Source of the DNA: Leptolyngbya ohadii IS1
GTDB lineage: Bacteria; Cyanobacteriota; Cyanobacteriia; Elainellales; Elainellaceae
NCBI RefSeq assembly: GCF_002215035.1
Contig: NZ_NKFP01000007.1
Span: forward strand, 62,001-126,000
Direction: 5' to 3'
DNA: 64,000 bases
The translations under genes were made by a program, and so were the position numbers. Below are positions 39,276 to 49,000 of the stretch, piece after piece. Below the pieces are notes generated by a model. That model saw nothing but the letters and a program-made list of their open reading frames with translations, searched no databases and was not told the DNA's origin. The stretch's first letter is position 1, and each line of letters starts with the position of its first letter.

Positions 39276-40190
39276 ATGCCTGAAACTGAACAGCTAGATC
39301 CAATTTTTGAGCAGTTCAACAAGATTGATCAAACTCATGAACTGACAACGGCATTGGAAGACGCAGGCTTTGAGTTTGTCTCTACAACTCCTTCTGTTGG
39401 CGGAGCAATACTGTCTGAGTCATGGGTTCATCCGACACATGGCGGATTCGGCTTTAGCTATGAATATGGCTCAAAGATAGTTGCCAGGGAGGAAGATTAC
39501 GTTAACGAAGAGTTAGAAGAGGTCGAACCTGCAATCGAGGAGCGAGCTAGGCTTTTAACTGGACTCAATCCAGACGACCTTAAGTATCTTCTACCTTACG
39601 AAAACTGGACACTTGAACAGGTTTGCCAGGTTTATCAGCAAACTGAAACCGCAGGTGTGGGGACTGCCTATGATCTGTTATCTATCGCTTATGAGTCAAC
39701 AACAGGAACTGGAAACTTACCTGAAACATCTGATCAGACTGTTGGCGGGTTTCTCAGTCGAGTCGGATTTGATTTAGAGAAGGTTGAATCTGCATATCCC
39801 AAGCTAACGCCTGAAGAATACTTGATAGATGTACGGCAGGAAGGGGTGATGCAGCAAATTAGCAACGAAGGCAGCATCAGCTTTGAGGATGAAGCAGGCA
39901 GTGTCGTTGTTGCCACGCTAGAAACAATGCCCGGACAGAGCAAACCGGATCTGCTGGTTGCGAGCGGACAGACGCAGATTGATCACATGGTAGCCGTGCG
40001 TGACCCCGAAGCCAATCCGCAAAAAGTACGGCAGGCATTTGACCGTATGGGGCTACTGAAAGGCGACATTGCTTCCTCTCCGGCTGACCCAGAAAAAGCG
40101 GAAATAATTCGAGGGATGGCACGAGATCGAGCCGTTCGTAGCAATAGAGCAAAAAATCGAGAAAAAGAATCAGGGGGTATAGAACTTTAG
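39276..40190 (+). CDS. Unknown acidic plasmid protein
   Basis: 304 residues with GGAG ribosome site. The N-terminal part has a beta segment (GFSYEYGSKIV) followed by an acidic stretch (NEELEEVEPAIEERA). The C-terminus carries a basic helix (RGMARDRAVRSNRAKNREKE). No signal peptide or membrane span. It follows the five-repeat gene by 15 bases. No recognised domain; the composition suggests a soluble cytoplasmic protein. Confidence 0.75.
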   Translation: MPETEQLDPIFEQFNKIDQTHELTTALEDAGFEFVSTTPSVGGAILSESWVHPTHGGFGFSYEYGSKIVAREEDYVNEELEEVEPAIEERARLLTGLNPDDLKYLLPYENWTLEQVCQVYQQTETAGVGTAYDLLSIAYESTTGTGNLPETSDQTVGGFLSRVGFDLEKVESAYPKLTPEEYLIDVRQEGVMQQISNEGSISFEDEAGSVVVATLETMPGQSKPDLLVASGQTQIDHMVAVRDPEANPQKVRQAFDRMGLLKGDIASSPADPEKAEIIRGMARDRAVRSNRAKNREKESGGIEL

Positions 40191-40216
40191 CTCAGATGGT
40201 TTCTCCAGAGGTTTTT

Positions 40217-40471
40217 ATGGATGCTTATACCTGGCTTCAATCAAACTACGCTGCGGTCGCTGAGGAACTGAATGCGGCTCGATCGCTACCTCCTATTTCA
40301 CCCGACAGTCCGAAGGATGCGGTTACGGTGCTAATGAATGATGTAGAACTGCCGCCTGATGCTCAACTCGACGCAGATTTTGTACCTGAACTTCTCGCCT
40401 TCTACCAAGAAAATCAGCTCATTTTTCTGAAGGCGCAGGATGAAGTATTGCTCAATCGATTGCCCGTTTAG
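40217..40471 (+). CDS. Small acidic unknown protein
   Basis: 84 residues from the ATG at 40217 (MDAYTWLQSNYAAVAEELNA), which has AGAGG five bases upstream; an ATG at 40196 lacks a ribosome site. It contains an acidic middle (LPPDAQLDADFVPELLAFYQ). It sits between two unknown genes in the same run. No motif indicates a function. Confidence 0.65.
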   Translation: MDAYTWLQSNYAAVAEELNAARSLPPISPDSPKDAVTVLMNDVELPPDAQLDADFVPELLAFYQENQLIFLKAQDEVLLNRLPV

Positions 40472-40492
40472 ACCCATCAGGAGCTTTGAACG

Positions 40493-42247
40493 ATGGACAT
40501 TACCCTAGAAACAGCCGTTCAGAAGTCTAACGCCCCAGGACAATTGTTGGAGCGTATAGATTCTCATACCCCAAAACCTGAGCAACTGTTTCGGGAAACG
40601 CTAAAGGAAACACTGGAGGCAGCAGGCATTGGCTCAGAGCAACCTGTAAGAATTCAATTTGGGCGAGAAGTCATATTCAAGGGAATAATCGACAATCCCA
40701 CGGTGAATAAGCTTAACCGCCCCTCTGTCCTGGGTGTGCTGAATACTGTTCTGGATCTTATCAGTGAGGGCGAGTCTCCAAACGAAGCTCCTGGGTCGCA
40801 GCGCGGAGTCCTCAATATTGATGTAGGCGATCGTCGCGTTGTACGGATGGAGGGAGGACAAGTCAAAATCAACGAATTGGCAGCAGTTCGGATCGAGCAA
40901 CGGGCACAGGAGAATCTGGAACTCATTGAGGCTGTCGATACGGTAACTGAAGCCGTTCTGGAGGAATCAGGAAGTGACCTGAAGCAGATCGTAAAAGACA
41001 TTCCTGAAGGATTTGATGCCTACCGGGAGGTGTGGCAAACCGTTAACAGGTGGGTCAGAGAAGCAGTTCCCACAAATTCTGATCTACAGGCTTTTGCCCA
41101 GCAATTCCCTTCCCAGGTTGAAGCCATAGCTGGAAGATTGATGGAACGGCAGTTTGCTCCTGTAGAAGCTGCATTGCCTTTAACACAACGAGAACCATTT
41201 GCTACGTCTGGTCTATCAATTCAAACTCAATTCTTTGAGCTAACTGCCTCTGCCCATTCCCTATGGAGCAATCGACAGGCAAAGCATGAGTTGCGTCAGT
41301 TTGACCAGAAACTTAACCCACAGCCGCAGAAGAACCCAATTCAGTCGATTGCTGCCAGTGCTGCAACCGTAGCGGATGGTTGGACAGACAAGCTCAAGGT
41401 TCCAGCAGCGGCGATCGCACTTAAAGAGCTTTATCGCTCAAACCTCAGTCCGACCGCGCAGGAATGGGCAAAAACAGCATTAGAGCCATTACACAAAGCC
41501 GCAGGACTCGTTCCTGAGAATTTGCCGGAGCGGACACTGGATTTGACTTCAAAAGCCATCTCCCAAATTAGTGCGATTCCGGGAGAATTGCGAAAGCGGC
41601 AACTGGCAGATACGGTTGTCAAACTGACAAAAACGCTGGGAACAGTACAAGACGCTGGCAAATTTGTCCCGGATGCCCCAGAAGGGCGCAAGGTGTTTGG
41701 AGTCGATACAGGGAATTTCAGAATCCACGTCCGCAATACCCATCAGTACATTGTCAACAATGCGATGGGCGAGGAAATTATGCGTTTTAGCCAAACGCCT
41801 TTGGGACCGAAATTCTCCTGCTGCCAGCCAAACGCATTAGAGCAACGGGACTTCCTGCAAGCCCGCAAGCACCTGACTCCTGATCTTGCCAAATATTCGG
41901 CGGAAACGATCGCGGCAAAACTGGGGAATCTAACGCCGATCGCAAAGCAGGCGGAAGCTAGAGATCAGCAGACGCAGCAGCTTGTCGATCGGATTAATCG
42001 CAGACTGGATCGATCGGTGGCTGAGGGCAATTTTGCGGTTGAGAAAAATGGCTACCGCCTTCAGCAGCACGATGATGGTAGCCGCACTCTGACCTCAAAA
42101 GGGATGCAGCAGCCGAGGTTAATAATTGGAGCAAATGGCAAGGTCAAAAGCTCACTACAGCCAGAAGATTTTGCTCGGCTGGGGGCATTGCCGGAGCCGC
42201 AGAAGACCGCACACAAAACACGCAGGGACAAGGGAGCAGAACGATGA
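40493..42247 (+). CDS. Large unknown plasmid protein
   Basis: 584 residues, soluble and mostly helical. The N-terminal region includes PVRIQFGREVIFKGIIDNPT and a region with RVVRMEGGQVKINELAA. A conserved-looking segment late in the protein is FRIHVRNTHQYIVNNAMGEE, followed by FSCCQPNALEQRDFLQARKH. The C-terminus is basic. This resembles large unknown proteins of cyanobacterial plasmids and phage-like elements, but I cannot name a domain. It overlaps the next start by four bases. Confidence 0.75.
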   Translation: MDITLETAVQKSNAPGQLLERIDSHTPKPEQLFRETLKETLEAAGIGSEQPVRIQFGREVIFKGIIDNPTVNKLNRPSVLGVLNTVLDLISEGESPNEAPGSQRGVLNIDVGDRRVVRMEGGQVKINELAAVRIEQRAQENLELIEAVDTVTEAVLEESGSDLKQIVKDIPEGFDAYREVWQTVNRWVREAVPTNSDLQAFAQQFPSQVEAIAGRLMERQFAPVEAALPLTQREPFATSGLSIQTQFFELTASAHSLWSNRQAKHELRQFDQKLNPQPQKNPIQSIAASAATVADGWTDKLKVPAAAIALKELYRSNLSPTAQEWAKTALEPLHKAAGLVPENLPERTLDLTSKAISQISAIPGELRKRQLADTVVKLTKTLGTVQDAGKFVPDAPEGRKVFGVDTGNFRIHVRNTHQYIVNNAMGEEIMRFSQTPLGPKFSCCQPNALEQRDFLQARKHLTPDLAKYSAETIAAKLGNLTPIAKQAEARDQQTQQLVDRINRRLDRSVAEGNFAVEKNGYRLQQHDDGSRTLTSKGMQQPRLIIGANGKVKSSLQPEDFARLGALPEPQKTAHKTRRDKGAER

Positions 42248-42462
42248 AATCAGCACTTCAACCGGACGTTATCTCGATCCACCACAACGGGGATGAAGTC
42301 TGCCGCTGTGAGAGAGGGAGATGGATCGAGGTTCCCCTTCCGCCTTCATTCAATCCTGATGTACTACCCTATCGAGTTCAGTTTTTCTTCGATGGGCAGA
42401 TGGTTTATGACCTCAACCGGGGGTTGATAGAGAGGAACGAGTTACAGGACTGGCTCCACTAG
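42244..42462 (+). CDS. Small unknown protein coupled to the preceding gene
   Basis: 72 residues beginning MKSALQPDVISIHHNGDEVC. A beta-rich segment (WIEVPLPPSFNPDVLPYRVQ) precedes FFDGQMVYDLNRGLIER. Its ATG overlaps the stop of the 584-residue gene (ATGA), so the two are translated together. No recognised domain. Confidence 0.7.
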   Translation: MKSALQPDVISIHHNGDEVCRCERGRWIEVPLPPSFNPDVLPYRVQFFFDGQMVYDLNRGLIERNELQDWLH

Positions 42463-42476
42463 CCAACCCAGAATTT

Positions 42477-42506
42477 TTTGTAATGCTTGAGTTTTAACCT
42501 TACAAA
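42477..42506. repeat. 30-bp dyad, copy 3
   Basis: TTTGTAATGC (42477-42486), a 10-bp spacer, then ACCTTACAAA (42497-42506). The right arm is identical to the copies at 6072-6101 and 6161-6190; the left arm differs from copy 1 at two bases. It lies in the only long gap of this region, 63 bases upstream of the start at 42569, and is a likely operator for the giant gene and its leader gene. Confidence 0.75.
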
Positions 42507-42568
42507 AAATTTCCTCAACGCCCGAAAACTGAAGCCGCGCAAGCACACTCATTTAACAGTAAAGACCC

Positions 42569-43042
42569 GTGGACAACTTTGACCTTCCCTACAGCGAATA
42601 TCTGCATCGAGGACGCGCCTGGTCGCCCTCCTGGACAGCCAATCGGCATGGTTTTGACTGCTGGCTTGTATTTGCGCCTCCAGGAGTAGTGGTGCTGGAG
42701 TCCTCGGAAGACTATTCCATGCTGCTATCACGGCGACTTCAGCATCAGATTGAAATTTGGTTGGAGCAGTACACCGACGAATTGCCCGTCAGCGTCGATC
42801 GCGAAGACCCGGAAGCCGTTTGGGATGGAACGCTGGCAATGGTGCGGCAATATTTTCCGCTTGAGCTATCGCCGGATCAATCGGTTCGTGAAGTCGCGCA
42901 AGCGATCGCCCAAGCAACCGTGCCCCCACTTGGCAACACCCAATTTCCCGTTGAACTGCCGCTGCCGGAGCCGGACGAGGACTTTGGCGCGTGTTTGGAA
43001 GATGAATCGACCTTCAAAGGCTGGCTGATCGAAGCAAGCTGA
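42569..43042 (+). CDS. Unknown acidic protein upstream of the giant gene
   Basis: 157 residues with a GTG start (MDNFDLPYSEYLHRGRAWSP). It contains FDCWLVFAPPGVVVLESSED and an acidic C-terminus (PLPEPDEDFGACLEDEST). No signal peptide. It begins downstream of the dyad at 42477 and ends 45 bases before the giant helicase-methyltransferase, so both may be expressed from that promoter. Unknown function; an acidic protein of this kind could be a DNA mimic, but nothing proves that. Confidence 0.7.
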   Translation: MDNFDLPYSEYLHRGRAWSPSWTANRHGFDCWLVFAPPGVVVLESSEDYSMLLSRRLQHQIEIWLEQYTDELPVSVDREDPEAVWDGTLAMVRQYFPLELSPDQSVREVAQAIAQATVPPLGNTQFPVELPLPEPDEDFGACLEDESTFKGWLIEAS

Positions 43043-43087
43043 TTCTTCGCAATTCCTATTTATTCAAAGGCTTTATAAGAACTCATC

Positions 43088-46000
43088 ATGGCTGAACTTG
43101 ACCCCCTTTCCCCTGATCTCGCTGATTCTCCAGAATCAGATCAACCTGAAGCAGCCCAACAACCAACGCAGGTATCTTATCGTCCCCATAGTCAGGGGCG
43201 ATCGATTCAGACGGTTTGCCCTCCTACAATGGCAACGCCGATGAGCATCAGTCTCGATCGGGTAGAAGCCGTCACTGGACAATCGATTGATCAGTTTGTC
43301 GCCGATCGGCTGGGGATTGACTCAGAAACCCTGTTCCAGCGATATGCGGCAGAACAAATCGACTGTCTCTCGATTGCCTTCTTAAACCAGGACCGAGGCA
43401 GACCAACGTTGATTGCCAATGATACAGGAACAGGCAAAGGGCGAATTGTCAGCGGTGTCCTGTCGCCAATTCTCGCGGATGAGAGCAAGATTGCAGTCTT
43501 TATCACCGCAAAGCCGGATCTCTACGTCGATATGCTGGCACGGGATATGGTGGATACGGGCGTTCGCGATCAGGTGCGTCCCTTTTTCACGAATTCAGGG
43601 TTGAATCTTGAACTGACTTCTCCTGATGGCGAAGTGCTAGGCACGATCGAAACGCCTTCTAGCAAACAGCACCAGGCAGACACGCGAGCGTTGATCGAGG
43701 AATTTAAGGCAACCGGAACTCTAAGCGAGTACAACTGCATTTTCACCACCTACGATCAACTTGCACAGAAAGGGTCACTCAGGCGTGAGCTGATTCAAAC
43801 AATTGCTCCTAATGCAACATTCGTGCTGGACGAGTGCGACCTGGGTGGCGGTGCATCCGGTCCCACTCCGCCCCTGACTCAAAAAGAACTGTCACGCTCT
43901 GCGGCTGGCGAGGATATTCGCAGCGTTTCCACATTTCTAACTCAGAGTGTGCTGCCCAATAGTAATTCTTATGTGCTGCTATCAGCGACGGCATTCAAAG
44001 ACCCGTTCGTAATGACGCGACTGCTGTACTCCAAGAGCGAAATCCGAGAAACAGGCATCGATCGAGAAGCCCTGGCAGAGCGGCTGGTATCACAGGGCAT
44101 CCCCGGACAGCAAGACTTCACCAACAAACTGGCTCTCTCCGGTGAACTCGTGCGCCTGGAAAAGAGCATGGAGGGCATCACCTTTCAGGCGGAGGCTGTT
44201 CCGGTTAATTTAGAAGCGGTCGATGCTGCAAGCCGGATTACTTCTAAAATCGTGCAGTTTGACCGTGCTAAGCAAGAAGCGGTTGAAGTGCTGCGGGATA
44301 TTTATGCCGGAGCAGGTTCAGCCATTCAAGCCAGCGACGGCAGCGCAGGTACACCCAGCGTTGATTCCACGAACTTTACCAGCACAGCTTTTAACTTCCA
44401 GCAGCAATTTCTGTTCTTCCTTAAAGCGGAAGCAGTTGCAGACCGGACAATCGAATCGATCGAGGCAGGGCGCAAACCTGGCATTATCTTCTTCAACACC
44501 ATGCAGGCGGCGATTGAAGCCCACCTGGACAATAAGCGCGAGGATATCGAGCAGGAAGTCTTAGAGGAACTTCAAGAGGAGAATGGGGGTGAACCTGTCC
44601 CAGAGGAGCAGGTACAGGAAATTGCCAGAACGCGATATCACGAATGGTTGCGGGGCGAGCCTGCTCCAGAAATTACCTTGAACCTGGGGGATTTATTAGA
44701 GCGGCAACTTGATCGATCGCGCATGGTCACAATCAAAGATGCCTACGGCGGTCGGCAACGGCACTTTCTCACCGACGAAGAATTGGGGTATCAAGCCAGT
44801 GCCTTGGACAATGAGATTCGCTTGCTGTGCCAAAACACCGATTGGAGCGACATCAAGATTAGTGGTGTGGATGCCGTGTTGCAGCGTGTAGAGGCAGCAG
44901 GCTATACGATTGCGGAAATGTCGGGGCGCAGCTTGGGGATCGATTACAGCACTGATACCCCGCGATTTCGGGAGATCGATGCCAGTAAGCGAGACGTGCG
45001 AGCCGACGCAAAGAATGGCTTCAACAACGGCGAGAACGACGCTCTGATCACCAATATCACAACGGGCTGGTCGGGTCATGCCAGCCGAGGAGTGCGCGAC
45101 CAACGACAGCGTGAAACGATTCTGGCTCAGGCACACCCGGACGGCAATAAGCTAGTGCAGTCATTGGGACGATTCAATCGCGTTGGGCAGGTTGACCCCA
45201 GCCAGCACGAGCCGGACTGGACAGATGAGCAGGGGAATTCAGGCTGGGGCGAGGTGCGCGGTAAGCATAATATTGCGCCTCAGTTCGGGCTACCTATGAT
45301 GACGATGGTGTATGCCGATGGCGTGGCGTATGAAGAGCGCATTACAGCAAACATCAACCGGAAAATGGCAAGCCTAAATGCCAACACCACTGGTTCGCGC
45401 AATTCTGGAGTGAATCTGGGCGATGTGGATTTCCTTAATCCTTATGGCGATCAGGTTGCCTGGGATTTAATGAACGATGACCCGGAACTGCACCAAAAGC
45501 TCGACTTTCCGCTCGGAGAACCTTTTCCCTACAAAGAGTACGTTTCCGGCGCAATGGCAAGAGTGACAGGGCGCAGCTTACTTTTACCACTAGACGAACA
45601 GCGAAAGCTTTTTGACACGCTGAAGCAAAACTTTGTTGAATACATCGCGCAGCGGGAGGCGATCGGGGAGTCGCCGATGGAAGCCAAGACATTGGACTTG
45701 CAGGCAAAGACGATCGGGCGGATTGAGCTTGCTCCGGCGAAATCAGAAAGCCTCTTCGCCGGAGCCACCTTTGTTGAAGTGGTGCAGGCACGATCGCTTA
45801 GAAAGCCGATGACCGAAGAAGCTGCTGCCAATCAGGTGCGTAAGAGCCTGGGGATGGACAAGGTTGACGAAGTGCCCATCCGTGAGTTTGAGCCGAATGG
45901 AGAACCGCGAACGCTGGGTAAAGCAGCGATGGAAGCTCGGATTCAGGCAGTACAGGAAGTTGTCGAGAATAGAATTAAATCACTCGACGCTCGAATTGAC

Positions 46001-49000
46001 TTCAAAAAGCAGAGATACGAGGAACAGTCCCCAGTTATTCAGAAGCGACTTGAAGATCTACACGCGCAGCTCAAGCCACTCGAAGAACAGCAGCGGCAGC
46101 ACCTTGAGCAACAGCAGCAGGTCTATGAGCAACAGTTTCAGGCAATTCCTGAAGAAGACACAGAGGCAAGGGACAAGCTTAAAAAGCCGGAGCCAAACAG
46201 AGAGCTAAAGGCAGAAATCGACAAACTCAACAAAGCGATCAAAGCCGAGAACAAGGCAAAGACTAGGTTAGACAGCGAAACCAATACCTATCAGGAACAG
46301 CAGCAAAAGGAATCCGTTCAGGAGCGATGGAAAGCAACTAAAGAGCGGCTTGAACTCTGCCCGGTCGGTCAACCCGTCCGAGTCTACGATAAGGAGCTTG
46401 GCTCAATTTACGGCATTGTGACTAACGTACAGCGTGTAGAGGGCATCAAGAACCCACTAGCAGGTGGTGCATGGAAAATTAAGTTTGCATTGGCGGATGG
46501 GGCACGAGAAATGACCCTGAAGCTGTCAGACATCAATGTAAAGGGCAAAGTTAGCATTGACCAGGCTGAATCTGCGGTGCAGTATAAGCCTCCCTTCGAT
46601 CGCATCCCGGTTCATCGGATGTTCAGTGAACTTCAGCAAGAGCGATTCGAGACACGCCAGATCGTCACAGGCAACCTATTGGCTTCTCCAGTTGGAAAGA
46701 AGTACATCAACTTCACCAACAGTCAGGGACAGGTGCGCCAGGGATTGCTGCTGCCGCGCAGCTATGACATTGAGGAAGCCCTGGAGAAAATGCCCGTTGT
46801 GCTGAAAACCCGCGAACAGCAGCAAACTTTCCTGGCACAAACGGCAGGGTCAGGCGCAAAAATGCAGACGACCGATGAAGGCATCAAAATTCAGCACACC
46901 ACGCGAGTTATTGGGGGAGAGCCACAGGCAGGACTCTTGTTGGATGTCCCATCATCTAAAAAAGGCGGCGGCAAATACTTCAAAGACCCCGATCTGATGG
47001 CAGTTGTCGAGGGCGGTGAATTTGAAAAGCGCAGTAAAGGGATGCAGGGATTTGTTCCCAGTTCTCGCATCGGGCAGTTTCTTGATGTCTTGCAGCAGAA
47101 ATTTCCCGGTCAGCAACTTGCCGTGACTGACGAATACTACAAGCCTATTGCGCGTGAGCTGACAGGCAGCGAAGTTCAAATGATGGAGTGGTTCAAGGAC
47201 GACCAGCCCCTTGACCTGGCAGCTCAGGAACTAGAATTTTCGACGGAGGGTATTGCTGCTCGCATTACTGCAATCAAGGAACGGGCACAGCAGAAAAAAG
47301 AGGCAGAGGAACACACCAGACAGGAGCGAGCATTGCAGTCCGGCGACCTGGATGGCGCGAAGCCTGCGGGTGAAGCACAGAAGCGAGAAATCCCCCAACA
47401 CCCAGATCTAGAAAAACTGGTGCAGGTGTTTGAGGCGCATTTCGGAACGGGCGGCAGGTTCGATCGCATCACTGATGCACGGAAGTTTGCTATTACCACC
47501 CTTCAGGATCAGGGTAGCGACCTGGCGGAGACGCTAACCAACAAGCAGGTAGATGAATCAATTGAGAAGTCACTGGTACGAGTAGCGCGGAACATCACGC
47601 AGTCTCTAGAGCCAATGACCAGCTTTGACTTGCTAGTTGACCTGTACGATCGCCAGCCCCATCTCAGTTCACGCACCTCCTCCAGCATTTTGCTTCAACA
47701 GTACAGTACCCCCACTCCGATTGGGCGGCTGGCACAGCAGCTTGGAGACATTCATCCTGAAACGACTGTGTATGAGCCGACTGCGGGCAACGGTTCACTT
47801 CTAACCAATGCCAGCCCGGACAAAGCGATCGTCAATGAACTTGATGGGCGGCGAGCCAGCGAATTGCAGGCACAGGGGTTTGCCGTCACTCAGCACGACG
47901 CGACCGAGTTTGCGCCGGAGAAAAAGTCAGTGGAGCGAGTGATTCTCAACCCACCCTTTGGTGCAGTCACGGACCCGGCGACCGGACACACAAAGCGGTG
48001 GACGATCGAGCTTGATGATCCGGCTCCGGGAACCCGTCCCTATGAAACGAGTGCAGTAGACCATGCCATCACGTTCAAGTCCCTGAGCGCGATGAAAGAC
48101 GATGGTAAAGCAGTTGTCATCCTGGGTGCGCCGATGGAGCAAAAGATGGGCTATGACGCTTCTGGGGCATACAACGAGGGGCAGACGCGATCGTTCTTCT
48201 TTACGCTCTACAACAACTACAACGTTACCCAGCACTTCACCGTTACCGGGGATAAGCTCTACGACAAACAGGGTACAACCTTTCCAGTCGATGTCATTGT
48301 GATCGACGGAAGGGGTAAATCCGAACTGCCCCTACCTGCGGTCACGCCTCCACCTGCCTATCGTACCTGGGAAGAACTGCGGGGCGTGATGGCAGGATCG
48401 CTGGGATATGAGTTTCTGTCGAGGGACAAAGAAGAAACACTGCATCCAGAGGTTCAAGCCATGCTGGATCAGCTTCCGGCTGAATATTGGCAGCAAATGG
48501 ACTCAGCTCTGGGCTTGTCTGAAGAGGACACACAGCCAGCCCGACAGGATTTACTTCAGAGAATTTCCGATCGGGTGAAATCGGGGGAAACGTTGAACGA
48601 AGCGATCGTTCAAGTCGGTGAAGATCTCCGTAGTCGCGATCTAGAGTTTGGATCGGCAGAGGAAATTGCGATCAAAGAAGCCAAAGTTCACGAACTCTCG
48701 GAAGCAATTCGAGAGAAATTGAATATTAATCTCTCAGAATCACAAGCAGCAGAGCCTATTGATGAAGCAAAGCGGCTGCATGAGGTTGAACTGGCAGAAG
48801 TAATTGATCAATCTCCTGCGGATGACCCTTATTTGCCGGAGCAGGATGAACTTACCGCTGAGTCTGGGTTGACCCCTGAAGCAGATCCACCTGAGCTAGT
48901 GGCATCGCCTGAGCCGCCACCGGAAGAAGAGGCACAAGCTATTTCAGAAAACGAAGCAGATGAAGCGTTCTTCTCTGTCGTTGCCACAACAGAAAGCCCG

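Noticed and set aside
42569-43042. Toxin-antitoxin pair with 42244-42462
   Set aside because: Neither product resembles known toxins or antitoxins and they are separated by a promoter-like dyad.
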